Assembly (NCBI GenBank): GCA_038043285.1
Contig: JBBTCJ010000037.1
Span: 1 to 18,264 of the forward strand
Source of the DNA: JBBTCJ01 sp038043285
GTDB lineage: Bacteria; Planctomycetota; Phycisphaerae; UBA1845
DNA: 18,264 nt
Direction of reading: 5' to 3'
Shown here: in pieces, positions 1-7,859 of the stretch
How the letters are laid out: each line of letters opens with the position of its first letter
Numbering within the stretch: the first letter of the stretch is position 1
Made by a program: the position numbers and the translations under genes
Notes under the pieces: generated by a model
Database searches by the model: none
The model's input: the letters and a program-made list of their open reading frames with translations, nothing else
Told to the model about the DNA's origin: nothing

Positions 1-596
1 TCGCCGAGGTGGCGGGTCGGTACAAAAGCAGCGAACCGCTCGAACTCGGCGCCCATCTGCGGGCCCACTACAACCCCATCATTGCCAAAATTCGCACCAT
101 GGAGAAGCCCGTTGTGGCCGCGGTCAACGGGGTCGCCGCCGGGGCTGGTTGCAGTCTCGCCCTGGCCTGTGACATGCGAATTGCGGCGGAAAGCGCAAGC
201 TTTGTCGAAGCCTTTATCCACGTTGGGTTGGTTCCGGATTGTGGCAGCACGTTCTTTCTTCCGCGGCTTGTGGGCCTCGCCCGGGCTTTGGAAGTCGCGA
301 TGACTGGAAGGAAGATCAAATCCGATGAGGCCCTGCGCCTCGGACTCGTCAGTCAGGTCGTTCCGGATGCGGATCTTTTTTCGGCGACGACGAAACTTGC
401 GACGCAGCTTGCGACCCTTCCGACTCGTGCGATCGGAATGACCAAGCGAGCGCTGAACGCGGCCTGGCGCGCTGACATCGAAGGACATCTCGACTACGAA
501 GCCATGCTGCAAACGACCGCCGGTCAGACGAAGGACCACCACGAAGGTGTGATCGCGTTCCTAGAGAAGCGCCCGGCAAAGTTCGTCGGCGAGTAA
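1..596 (+). CDS. Enoyl-CoA hydratase/isomerase family protein, PaaG-like (5' end outside window)
   Basis: This is the C-terminal portion of a crotonase-fold enzyme. The frame is already open at base 3 (A-E-V-A-G-R), so the GTG at 9 is probably internal and the start lies upstream. Visible crotonase signatures are KPVVAAVNGVAAGAG followed by CSLALACD, which form the CoA-binding and oxyanion-hole region, then FVEAFIHVGLVPDCGSTFFL. The tail ends with EGVIAFLEKRPAKF, typical of the family's C-terminal helix. The PDCGSTFFLPR stretch resembles PaaG (2-(1,2-epoxy-1,2-dihydrophenyl)acetyl-CoA isomerase) more than the hydratase FadB. The Asp of PDCG is at the position of the PaaG catalytic acid. Substrate assignment inside this superfamily from sequence alone is unreliable: a beta-oxidation enoyl-CoA hydratase is the main alternative. 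Nothing around it supports a phenylacetate pathway. The family is certain, the exact reaction is not. Confidence 0.88.
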   Translation, partial: AEVAGRYKSSEPLELGAHLRAHYNPIIAKIRTMEKPVVAAVNGVAAGAGCSLALACDMRIAAESASFVEAFIHVGLVPDCGSTFFLPRLVGLARALEVAMTGRKIKSDEALRLGLVSQVVPDADLFSATTKLATQLATLPTRAIGMTKRALNAAWRADIEGHLDYEAMLQTTAGQTKDHHEGVIAFLEKRPAKFVGE

Positions 597-719
597 ATGG
601 CGATTGCTTGTGATTTGATGCAAGTTACAAACGGTCCGGCCCCGGCGGCCAGAAGGTACCTCAGTCGGACCTTCGTCTCGCCCTGCGAGAGAAATGAGGG
701 AGTCCTTGCCCGGCCCACG

Positions 720-754
720 CGACGCCGCTACCTTCGCGTCGGATTTCTTCTTTT
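720..754 (+). terminator. Possible Rho-independent terminator after the enoyl-CoA hydratase gene
   Basis: A 6-bp inverted repeat, CGACGC (720-725) and GCGTCG (736-741), with a 10-nt loop, is followed almost at once by a T-rich run (744-754). It lies about 124 nt past the stop codon at 596 and before the transketolase gene. The stem is short and the loop long, so this is only a candidate. The rest of 597-781 shows no coding region that I trust. Confidence 0.3.
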
Positions 755-817
755 GGTTCCTGTTTGGAGGGCCTGCAAAACGTGACCAGCGCCGCATTCA
801 CGAGGGAGAGTTGCACC

Positions 818-2764
818 GTGTCGTCCGATTCGCTCGCACCGTCCGCCCACGCCAAGGCCGTCGAACTTGCCAAACACTCCCTGCGTATGACCACGTCGTC
901 AGGCTCGGGGCATCCATCAACGGCGATGGCCTTGAGCCACATCGTGGTTGAATTGATGTACCGGCGCATGAAATACGATCCGGCGGACCCGTGGAATCCT
1001 AACTCCGATCGTCTCGTACTTTCGCTCGGACACGCGGTCCCCATCGTTTACGCGGCGTACGCCGATCTCGGCGGCGCCGTCGGCGCGGCGCAGAGCCAGC
1101 GACGAATCCTCAAGCTGGATGACTTGTCTCATCTGCGCGAACTCAAGAGCGTTTTGGACGGCCATCCCAACCCCGCTGAGGGGTTCCCATTCTTCGACGC
1201 GGCGACGGGATCACTGGGGCAGGGCTTGTCCGTCGCCGCGGGGCTGGCAACGGCCGCCCGACTCGACAAGATCGACAAACGAGTTTATTGCATCGTCGGC
1301 GATGGCGAATCGCGCGAAGGGCAAATCTGGGAGGCGATGGATTTCATCGTCGATCATCGCTTGCATTCAGTCCGTGTGATCTTCAGCTGCAACGGTCACG
1401 GTCAGGCCGGTCCGACCTCGCCGCAGCAATCCGCCGACGCCATTGCCGACAAGGCGGCGGCCTTCCGTTGGGAGGTTCTCCGCGTCGATGGCCACGATCC
1501 GGAGTCCATATCGAGCGCCTTCGACCGCGCCGAGTCGATGGATCGCCCGGTTGCCATCGTTGCCACAACGGTCAAGGGGTGGGGGGTTCCGTCGATCATC
1601 GGCAAGAACTATCACGGCAAGCCGCTTAACGACAGGGAACTTGCGACGGCAATGCGGGAGCTTGACGCAACCGCGTCGTGTCTGGGCGCGGCGGCGTCGC
1701 CGGATTGGAAGCCCGATCGTCCCGCGCCTGGCTCGCCCCGGACTGCGACAATGAGGATCACCTTGCCGCCGATCGCCGAGGCGTTCCGTCGCACGGGACT
1801 TGAAAGCGCACTCGAAAAGAAGAAGTTGGCCACGCGCGTCGCCTACGGAGCGGCCCTCGTCGCGCTAGGCGATGTCGATCCGCGCGTGGTGGCACTGGAT
1901 GGCGATGTAAGCAATTCGACCTACGCCAACATGTTCGAACGCGAGCACCGCGATCGATTCTTCGAGTGCAAGATCGCGGAGCAAAACATGATCAGCGTGG
2001 CCGCCGGGTTGTCTGCATCCGGAAAGATCCCCTTCGCCAGCAGTTTCGCCAAGTTTCTCGCCCGCGCCGTCGATCAGATTGATATGGCGAGTATCTCCAG
2101 GGCGAACGTCAAGATCGTCGGTTCGCACTCTGGAGTTTCACTCGGCGCCGACGGACCGTCGCAAATGTCGCTCTCCGACCTGGCCTATTTCCGCAGTATG
2201 ACCCGTGCGGAGACCGGCCACGGTGTCGCCTGCCGGGTGTTCCATCCCTCCGACGCCGTCAGCGCCTACCGCTGCGTCGAACTAATGGCCAACGTCGACG
2301 GTCTTTGCTTCATGCGGACGCACCGCCCGGACGCTTCGTTTCTCTACCCGTTGGAGGAGACCTTCGCGCTCGACGGTTGTAAACGCCTGCGGTGCGGGAG
2401 TAAACTCACGCTGGTCAGCGCCGGTTACATGCTCCACGCCGTCCTGGACGTTGCCGAAGAACTCACCCGCAACGGCATCGACTGTAACGTCTTCGACGCC
2501 TACACGTTTCCCCTGGATGCGACGCCGATCCTCCACGCGGCACGAGGGTCGGGGGGTACGATTCTGACGGTCGAGGATAACTATGTGGGCGGGTTGCAGG
2601 CCGAACTGGCTGAAGCGGCCGCGGAGGCTGGCGATGTCCGCGTGGTCGGCTTGACCGCAGGTCGGATTCCCAAATCCGCCAAGACGGCCGAGGAGGTCTT
2701 CGAATACGTCGGCGTGGGACGACAGCACATTCTCGCCGCCGCCCGCAAGCTTGCCGGGGCGTAG
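818..2764 (+). CDS. tkt: Transketolase (single-chain, eukaryote-like type)
   Basis: This thiamine-diphosphate enzyme transfers two-carbon ketol units in the non-oxidative pentose phosphate pathway, in the cytoplasm. With the start at 818 it has 648 residues. The first part holds the SGHPST segment (~30-35) and the ThDP/Mg motif GDGESREGQIWEA (~161-173), then YHGKPL (~265-270). The pyrimidine-binding part holds FFECKIAEQNM (~381-391), whose Glu in AEQNM is the expected cofactor-activating residue, and SHSGVSLGADGPSQM (~436-450). These blocks match animal transketolase wording (ECxIAEQNM, GSHxGVSxGxDGPSQM) better than the E. coli type. GTG 818 is preferred because GAGGGAGAG sits 7 nt upstream and the protein then begins where the family begins. 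The frame stays open upstream to GTG 782 and TTG 764, and GGAGG at 766-770 could serve GTG 782. The family is very secure, the exact start less so. Confidence 0.93.
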   Translation: MSSDSLAPSAHAKAVELAKHSLRMTTSSGSGHPSTAMALSHIVVELMYRRMKYDPADPWNPNSDRLVLSLGHAVPIVYAAYADLGGAVGAAQSQRRILKLDDLSHLRELKSVLDGHPNPAEGFPFFDAATGSLGQGLSVAAGLATAARLDKIDKRVYCIVGDGESREGQIWEAMDFIVDHRLHSVRVIFSCNGHGQAGPTSPQQSADAIADKAAAFRWEVLRVDGHDPESISSAFDRAESMDRPVAIVATTVKGWGVPSIIGKNYHGKPLNDRELATAMRELDATASCLGAAASPDWKPDRPAPGSPRTATMRITLPPIAEAFRRTGLESALEKKKLATRVAYGAALVALGDVDPRVVALDGDVSNSTYANMFEREHRDRFFECKIAEQNMISVAAGLSASGKIPFASSFAKFLARAVDQIDMASISRANVKIVGSHSGVSLGADGPSQMSLSDLAYFRSMTRAETGHGVACRVFHPSDAVSAYRCVELMANVDGLCFMRTHRPDASFLYPLEETFALDGCKRLRCGSKLTLVSAGYMLHAVLDVAEELTRNGIDCNVFDAYTFPLDATPILHAARGSGGTILTVEDNYVGGLQAELAEAAAEAGDVRVVGLTAGRIPKSAKTAEEVFEYVGVGRQHILAAARKLAGA

Positions 2765-2883
2765 CCCGCGGGTGGCGAACCCGGCGTCCGTTCCAAGCGT
2801 TGTAACGAGAGCGGCCCCTGCTTGGGCGTGATCCCGCGATTCTCGCGCGCGGCGTTCCCGGGATTCTGGAGGATGAGACGACA

Positions 2884-3507
2884 ATGCGCATCCGGATTTT
2901 GCTTGCGCTAACCGGCGGCCTGGTGATGGGGGTAGCCTCAGTGGTGGGCGGCGGGGAGGAGCCCGCCGATCCGTCGGTGTCTGAGGCGAAGGCCGATGCC
3001 CCGCTCCCTGCGGCTGAACTTGAAGTTGTCGAGCTGTGGGTCGGTACGTGGAACATCGAGGAAACGCACTTCGACGTGAAAGGACAGATCGTCGCCACGC
3101 TCAAGGGAACCGAAGAAATCGGGTGGAAGCTTAATCACCACGCCGTTGAACGGGCTTACACGACGAGGCGACCCTCGGACGTATTTCGTGCCGTCGGGTG
3201 GCTGACCTGGAGCGAACCGCAGAAGTCCTACGTCGGCGTCTGGATCAACAACGCGGGACTCGGCGGGCTGGTGACCCAAAAGGGTTCCTGGGACGCCGCG
3301 ACGCGCACCATGACCTTCGACGTGGAGGCGTCAGCCGCTGACGGGCGTCCCGAGCGGTTCAAGGTCGTGGAGCGGTTCGCCGACGAGAAGACCCGCGAAG
3401 CCACGACCTTCCGCATTGACCCGTCCGGGGCCGTCAAGATGCTCGAGGTACGCTACACCCGCTCGACGCCGTGCCCTGCCCGCGTACGCATTATTTTCGA
3501 CAACTGA
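2884..3507 (+). CDS. Exported protein with DUF1579-like domain, function unknown
   Basis: This 207-residue protein begins with a typical signal peptide: basic MRIR, then a hydrophobic stretch (~5-22) ending in small residues before an acidic, Pro/Ala-rich linker (~23-45). It is therefore probably secreted or periplasmic. The mature part starts with LWVGTWNIEET (~51-61) and continues with alternating beta-like segments such as YVGVWINNAG (~117-126) and GSWDAATRTMTFDVE (~135-149). This pattern, a 'GTW' start followed by strands describing residual or modified quantities, resembles DUF1579 and related lipocalin-like proteins that planctomycetes have in many copies. No catalytic motif is visible. 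GGAGGA ends 10 nt before the ATG. It follows transketolase after 119 nt and faces the DUF456 gene. The gene is secure; its function is not known. Confidence 0.75.
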   Translation: MRIRILLALTGGLVMGVASVVGGGEEPADPSVSEAKADAPLPAAELEVVELWVGTWNIEETHFDVKGQIVATLKGTEEIGWKLNHHAVERAYTTRRPSDVFRAVGWLTWSEPQKSYVGVWINNAGLGGLVTQKGSWDAATRTMTFDVEASAADGRPERFKVVERFADEKTREATTFRIDPSGAVKMLEVRYTRSTPCPARVRIIFDN

Positions 3508-3534
3508 CCGACTCGTGGGCGCCCCGCTTCTCCT

Positions 3535-3560
3535 TGCGGCACCGCAGGACCAACGGGTCC
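3535..3560. terminator. Two adjacent small hairpins between convergent genes
   Basis: The 58-nt gap between the stops at 3507 (+) and 3566 (-) contains two back-to-back perfect 5-bp stems: TGCGG/CCGCA with a 2-nt spacer (3535-3546) and GGACC/GGTCC with a 4-nt loop (3547-3560). They are placed where a bidirectional terminator would be. There is no T tract, and short GC stems are common in GC-rich DNA, so support is weak. Confidence 0.2.
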
Positions 3561-3565
3561 ACTGC

Positions 3566-4090
3566 TCACCCCGCCGGCTGGCACACCTTCACGGTCAATG
3601 CCCCGGCCATCGCTATCGCAAGCGAAAGTTTCGCTGCAATGCCGACCGTGAACCCAATGGCGGCGAATACGCCTACGCGTGCGCTTCCCTGAAGCCGGTT
3701 GCGAACGTGAGCCTCGGTTAGCGCGGCTCCGAGGAAGCATCCCACGATCGCTCCGAACAGCGTTCCGACAATGGGCAGCGGGAGCGAAAACACGAACATC
3801 CCCACGATCCCGCCGATCATGCCGCCCCAGGACGCCTGGCGACTCGCTCCCGCGCCGCGGGCGATCAGTGCCGACGCGAGCAACTCCACAAGCTCTCCAA
3901 GAATCGCTATTCCGGCCAGCAACCCAACCCAGCCGACGCTGATCCGCTGCCAGTCGGTTAGCCACCCATAGCCCGCCCCGACCGCGACAATCAGCCAGGT
4001 TCCAGGCAGCCTCAGGAACGTCAGGAGGACACCGGCAAGCGACATGAGCATCACTCCGCCGATCATGCTCCATTCGAGAATCGCGTTCAC
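3566..4090 (-). CDS. DUF456 family integral membrane protein
   Basis: With GTG 4090 as start this is a protein of about 174 residues, almost entirely hydrophobic and Gly/Ala-rich, with perhaps five to six membrane segments. It matches the DUF456 pattern: an N-terminal helix pair ending in FLRLPGTWLIVAVGAGYGWL (family LPGxP..), a loop with an acidic helix (ELVELLASAL), the segment GAGASRQASWGGMIGGIVG that corresponds to the family's 'GAkrfGaSkwa..GA..G..vG', then GTLFGAIVGCFLGAALTE and a last Gly-rich helix ending near AAKLSL. No function is established for DUF456. The frame extends upstream to an ATG at 4201, but the extra 37 residues are basic, non-membrane and unlike the family, so GTG 4090 (preceded by GGTGGAAG) is preferred. 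It diverges from the MEMO gene. Confidence 0.8.
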   Translation of the reverse strand: MNAILEWSMIGGVMLMSLAGVLLTFLRLPGTWLIVAVGAGYGWLTDWQRISVGWVGLLAGIAILGELVELLASALIARGAGASRQASWGGMIGGIVGMFVFSLPLPIVGTLFGAIVGCFLGAALTEAHVRNRLQGSARVGVFAAIGFTVGIAAKLSLAIAMAGALTVKVCQPAG

Positions 4091-4133
4091 CGGACTTCCA
4101 CCGTTCCGTCGCAGTCGGTTCCGGGACCACCCC

Positions 4134-4155
4134 ACGCGGTGGGTACGCACCGCGT
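4134..4155. promoter_or_regulatory. 8-bp perfect inverted repeat in a divergent intergenic region
   Basis: ACGCGGTG (4134-4141) and CACCGCGT (4148-4155) are exact reverse complements separated by 6 nt. The site lies in the roughly 175-bp region between the divergent DUF456 (start 4090) and MEMO (start 4266) genes. It could be an operator for a dimeric regulator or a hairpin in the DUF456 leader. Chance occurrence in GC-rich DNA is not excluded. Confidence 0.3.
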
Positions 4156-4173
4156 AAGCCGACTTCCTCAAGG

Positions 4174-4202
4174 TTATCGAACCGACCTTTCGGATGTACA
4201 AT
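4174..4202 (+). promoter_or_regulatory. Candidate sigma70-like promoter for the MEMO gene
   Basis: TACAAT at 4197-4202 matches the -10 consensus at five of six positions. It stands 17 nt after TTATCG (4174-4179), a weak -35. Transcription would begin near 4209 and give a leader of about 57 nt before the ATG at 4266. This supports the later start codon for the gene, since an ATG at 4194 would lie before the transcript start. Assignment is by eye only. Confidence 0.33.
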
Positions 4203-4265
4203 GTAATTGAATCGCGTGAGGAATCGAGACGATCCTACGAACGTCGCCCGACAGGGGTTGTTCTG

Positions 4266-5141
4266 ATGATGGTCCGTGAACCCATCGTAGCCGGACGCTT
4301 CTACGAAGCGGGCGCCGAGCGTTGCCGCGCGGCGGTCGTGGATCTATTGAGTCGCGCGGGCGAGGCATTCACGACCGAGAAAACGATCTACGGCGGTCTT
4401 GTTCCCCATGCCGGATGGGTGTGCAGCGGCGTGGTGGCAGCCCGCGTCTTCCAGGCAATCCGGCGGCAGGGCTTGCCGCGAACGATCGTTCTTTTCGGTG
4501 GGGTACACCGTTATCGCGGTCGGGAAGCGGCGCTCTTCGGTGGAGGACGTTGGGAAACGCCGTTGGGCCCGGTAGAGATCGACTCACGCCTCGCGGAGCG
4601 CATCCTGGGCCATACCAGTCTGATTATCGAAGATGCCTACGCGCACGAGGATGAACATTCACTTGAGGTTCAGGTTCCGTTCATCAAATATTTGTTCCCT
4701 GAGACGCGGATTGTGCCGATCATGGTTCCCAGCCTGGCGACCGCCGATGAGGTCGGGGAAGCGGTGGGGCGGACGCTGAAGGCTTACAACTCCGAGGCGG
4801 TCGTTGTCGGCACGACGGACCTGACCCACTACGGCCCGAACTACGGGTTTATCCCGGAGGGTGTCGGCGCGAAAGGCAACCGCTGGGCCAAGGAGGTCAA
4901 CGATCGGCGGTTTATCGATTTGGTCTGCCGGATGCAATGTGAGACCTTGGTCGCAGAGGCGGTGGAGAAGAAGAACGCGTGCAGCAGCGGAGCGGCGGCG
5001 GCAACCCTGGCCACAGCCCGGACCCTCGGTGCCGCCTGCGGCGTGCTGCTTGAACATACCACCAGCAGCGAAGTGCTCACCGGTTTATCGAACGAAACCA
5101 TGACCGATTCCGTCGGATACGCGGGGATCGTTTTTGTCTGA
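4266..5141 (+). CDS. amrB: MEMO1 family protein (AmmeMemoRadiSam system protein B)
   Basis: The protein has 291 residues and matches the MEMO family over its whole length. It shows REPIVAGRFYEAG at the N-terminus (~4-16), LVPHAGW (~45-51), LFGGVH (~76-81), DEHSLEVQVPF (~129-139), GTTDLTHYG (~182-190) and NACSSG (~237-242). His48, His81 and Cys239 fall at the positions of the three metal ligands known for human MEMO1 (His49, His81, Cys244). The fold resembles non-haem iron dioxygenases; human MEMO1 binds iron or copper, but the bacterial reaction is undefined. Bacterial homologues are often encoded near AMMECR1 and a radical SAM gene; neither is in this window. ATG 4266 is chosen because family members start with M-x-REP-x-VAGxFY and AGGGG lies about 8 nt upstream. 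An in-frame ATG at 4194 adds 24 unrelated residues. serA follows after 58 nt. Confidence 0.88.
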   Translation: MMVREPIVAGRFYEAGAERCRAAVVDLLSRAGEAFTTEKTIYGGLVPHAGWVCSGVVAARVFQAIRRQGLPRTIVLFGGVHRYRGREAALFGGGRWETPLGPVEIDSRLAERILGHTSLIIEDAYAHEDEHSLEVQVPFIKYLFPETRIVPIMVPSLATADEVGEAVGRTLKAYNSEAVVVGTTDLTHYGPNYGFIPEGVGAKGNRWAKEVNDRRFIDLVCRMQCETLVAEAVEKKNACSSGAAAATLATARTLGAACGVLLEHTTSSEVLTGLSNETMTDSVGYAGIVFV

Positions 5142-5199
5142 TCGCGGGGTGGAGCCCGAGGTCTGCAACCAACCACCCACTCCGAAAGTCAGGAACCCG

Positions 5200-6813
5200 A
5201 TGCCCAGAATCCTGGTTGCCGACAAGATCGCCGAGGCGGGCCTGGAGCGCCTTCGGAACTGCCCCGAGGTGAGCGTAGACGTGCGTCACGGCCTATCGCC
5301 GGCGGAACTTGCCTCGATCATCGGCGACTACGACGGCGTCCTTGTCCGCTCCGCCGTGAAGATCACCGGGGAAACTCTCGCCCGTCCCGGGAATCTCTCG
5401 GTCATCGCCCGCGCCGGCGTCGGGGTGGACAACGTGGACGTGGAAGCGGCGACGGCGGCCGGCATCCTGGTCCTCAACACACCCGACGCCAACACCATCT
5501 CCACCGCGGAACACACCGTGGCCATGATGTTGGCCCTGCACCATCGGATCGCTGAAGCGCACGAACACGTTCGCGGAGGGGGATGGAACCGCAACGCCTA
5601 CCTGGGAGAACAATTAGCGGGGCGAACGCTGGGCATCGTCGGTCTGGGGCGAATCGGACGCGCCGTCGCCCAACGCGCCCGGGGGTTGGAAATGAACGTC
5701 CTCGCCCACGATCCGTTTGTCTCCGGCGACACAGCCCTGGACGGCACGGTCCTCTTGGTGAAGGATCTTCAAGAGATGCTTCGGCGTTGCGACTGCGTAA
5801 CTCTACACGCGGCGCTCTCCGCCGACACGCGCCACATCCTCGGCGCGATGGAGATCGCGGCGATGAAGCCTGGTGCCCGGCTTATCAACTGCGCTCGCGG
5901 CGCGTTGATCGATGAAGCCGCATTGGCGGACGCATTGAACAGCGGGCGATTGGCGGGCGCGGCCGTCGATGTCTTCGAAAACGAACCGCCGGTAGGAAGC
6001 CCGCTGCTGTCGGCCAAGAACATTCTGCTGACGCCGCATTTGGCCGCCTCGACGGCGGAAGCTCAGTTGCGGGTCTCCGTGGACGCCTGCGACGCAATCC
6101 TGGCTTACCTGCTCCGCGGCGAGATTCGTGGCCCGGTCAACGTGGCCGGAATGCCTTTGCACCTTACTCCGCGAACTCGGGCCTACCTCGACCTCTGCAC
6201 TCGATTGGGGACCATTCTTTCCGCCTGGACGGCCGAGGGGGCCGATCGCATCTCGGTCAGCCTTTACGGCGACGATCTGCGCGACGTGGCGGAAACGCTT
6301 GCGTGGCAGTCGATGATCGCCGTCCTGGGACCGCGCCTCGATGTCCGGCTCACGCTCGTGAACGCCCGCGAGCAGGCCAAGCGCCGCGGCATCGCCGTAG
6401 AACACGCCATCCTTTCCGAACGCCGCAACTTTCCCGAATCCGTCGTCGTCGCCGTCGAGTCCCGCGGCCAGCGGCACGAGATTGAGGGCACGGTCTTCGG
6501 CGACGGGCGGCCTCGCGTGCTGGCGATTGATGGCTACCGCATGGAGCTGGTTCCCGAACGGTCGATGGCCCTGATTTTCAACGATGATCGACCGGGCGTG
6601 ATTGGTCTGGTGGGGCAGGCCTTCGGTCAAGCGGGCATTAACATCGCCGACATGGCCCTCTCCCGACGCGGGAAAACGGCGCTGATGGTCCTCAAGCTCG
6701 ATGCACCGCTGCCGGATTCCCTCCGAGCCGTGCTTCGCCAAACGAACCCACCGATCCTTTCCCTCCAAACCATTTCGCTCCCCCCCGTGGAGAACGGTAC
6801 GATCCTGGTATGA
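5200..6813 (+). CDS. serA: D-3-phosphoglycerate dehydrogenase (long form with ACT domain)
   Basis: This enzyme oxidises 3-phosphoglycerate to 3-phosphohydroxypyruvate with NAD, the first step of serine synthesis. It has 537 residues, the size of the long SerA type. In order it shows an N-terminal substrate-binding part (MPRILVADKI, VLVRSAVKIT at ~47-56, IARAGVGVDNVD at ~69-80), the NAD-binding Rossmann motif GIVGLGRIGRAVA (~145-157), and the catalytic residues Arg233 (NCARGALID), Glu262 (FENEPP) and His280 (LTPHLAAST). An intervening ASB-like domain follows (~320-450), then an ACT domain (~455-530; FNDDRPGVIGLVGQAFGQAG), which in homologues binds serine for feedback control. ATG 5200 is chosen because MPRILVADKI is the normal start and AGGAA precedes it. 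An upstream GTG-type start would overlap the previous gene. Its stop overlaps the ROK kinase start (ATGA at 6810-6813), indicating translational coupling. Confidence 0.95.
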   Translation: MPRILVADKIAEAGLERLRNCPEVSVDVRHGLSPAELASIIGDYDGVLVRSAVKITGETLARPGNLSVIARAGVGVDNVDVEAATAAGILVLNTPDANTISTAEHTVAMMLALHHRIAEAHEHVRGGGWNRNAYLGEQLAGRTLGIVGLGRIGRAVAQRARGLEMNVLAHDPFVSGDTALDGTVLLVKDLQEMLRRCDCVTLHAALSADTRHILGAMEIAAMKPGARLINCARGALIDEAALADALNSGRLAGAAVDVFENEPPVGSPLLSAKNILLTPHLAASTAEAQLRVSVDACDAILAYLLRGEIRGPVNVAGMPLHLTPRTRAYLDLCTRLGTILSAWTAEGADRISVSLYGDDLRDVAETLAWQSMIAVLGPRLDVRLTLVNAREQAKRRGIAVEHAILSERRNFPESVVVAVESRGQRHEIEGTVFGDGRPRVLAIDGYRMELVPERSMALIFNDDRPGVIGLVGQAFGQAGINIADMALSRRGKTALMVLKLDAPLPDSLRAVLRQTNPPILSLQTISLPPVENGTILV

Positions 6814-7805
6814 CCGAACGCATTGCGATCGGGCTTGACCTCGGCGGCACGAACCTCAAGGCTGCCCTGCTGGAGGCGGACGGGCGGGTTGCCGCAAGCT
6901 GCTCGCGACCCGTGAACGCCTCCGCAGGCCCCCAATCCGCCATGGCCGCGATGGTCGAGGTCGGCCAGGAACTCTTGGCCGTTGTCCGCGCGGATTTCAC
7001 AGACCTCGTTGGCGCGGGTTTGGGTACCCCGGGCCCGCTGGATCTTGCCAAGGGAACCATCGTGCAGCCCGCCAACCTTCTTGGTTGGGCGGACGTCCCC
7101 ATCCGCGACGAACTCGCCCGCCGCCTGGGCTGTCCCGTCGTGTTGGAGAACGACGCCAACGCAGCCGCATACGGCGAGTTCCGCGCGGGCGCGGGACGGG
7201 GAGTCAACGACATGGTCATGCTGACGCTGGGGACCGGCGTCGGCGCCGGGGTGATCGTGAACGGCTCGATCCTGCATGGCCACTTCGGCAATGCCGCTGA
7301 ACTGGGACATTGGATCGTCCATCCGGAGGGACTCCAATGCCCCTGCGGGCAGCGCGGCTGCCTCGAACAATACGCTTCGGCGTCCGCGGTGGCTCGTCGC
7401 GTGGCGAGCGCGATCCAGGGTGGTCGGACCAGTGTTCTTGCGAGTCAAATCAAAGCCGGTGAGGGTAAGCTCGACGCCAAGTCGGTCGCCGATGCCGCTC
7501 GGCTCGGCGACGTGCTTTGCCTGGACGTCTGGGATGAAGTCTGCAGGTATTTGGCGATCGCGTGCGTCAATGTCCAACACGCGTTCAACCCCGCGCGGAT
7601 CGTTCTGGGAGGTGGATTAGCCGACGCCGGCGATCTGCTGTTCAATCGGGTTCGTCGGGTGTTTCATCGCCTGCGATGGACGCTCATGGCGGACGCACCG
7701 GAAATCGTCGCTGCTTCCCTCGGCAGCACCGCAGGCGCCATCGGGGCCGCTCACCTGGCATGGTCGTCGCTCAAAGACGCTCACCGTCACCTTGAAGGCG
7801 GTTGA
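6810..7805 (+). CDS. ROK family sugar kinase, probable glucokinase
   Basis: The protein has 331 residues, the usual ROK kinase length. It phosphorylates a hexose with ATP, most likely glucose. It shows the phosphate-binding motif GLDLGGTNLKAALLE (~8-22), the sugar-binding and catalytic segment VVLENDANAAAYGE (~110-123; Asp115 the expected base), the second phosphate loop LTLGTGVGAG (~139-148), ELGHW (~164-168) and the ROK zinc cluster CPCGQRGCLEQY (Cys177, Cys179, Cys184, with His167). The late Gly-rich ATP-binding part is RIVLGGGLADAG. ROK proteins also include N-acetylglucosamine, N-acetylmannosamine and fructose kinases and repressors. No DNA-binding domain is present, so this is a kinase rather than a NagC-type regulator. 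The ATG lies in the ATGA overlap with serA, so the two are very probably co-translated. The PEGA gene converges 54 nt downstream. Confidence 0.88.
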   Translation: MTERIAIGLDLGGTNLKAALLEADGRVAASCSRPVNASAGPQSAMAAMVEVGQELLAVVRADFTDLVGAGLGTPGPLDLAKGTIVQPANLLGWADVPIRDELARRLGCPVVLENDANAAAYGEFRAGAGRGVNDMVMLTLGTGVGAGVIVNGSILHGHFGNAAELGHWIVHPEGLQCPCGQRGCLEQYASASAVARRVASAIQGGRTSVLASQIKAGEGKLDAKSVADAARLGDVLCLDVWDEVCRYLAIACVNVQHAFNPARIVLGGGLADAGDLLFNRVRRVFHRLRWTLMADAPEIVAASLGSTAGAIGAAHLAWSSLKDAHRHLEGG

Positions 7806-7859
7806 CGCGGATGCCGTTCGCTGCGGGCGGGCTGCGTGCGAGGTCCGAATGCCCAGACT

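Noticed and set aside
3453..4130. 225-codon minus-strand frame
   Set aside because: It overlaps the DUF456 gene in another frame, has Arg-rich composition and shows no membrane or other domain pattern.
4091..4201. N-terminal extension of the DUF456 protein to ATG 4201
   Set aside because: The extra residues are basic and not membrane-like, lie over the inverted repeat and the promoter region of the divergent gene, and are not part of the DUF456 pattern.
5803..6768. 321-codon minus-strand frame antisense to serA
   Set aside because: It is a shadow of the GC-rich serA coding frame; the serA protein is intact and fully conserved.
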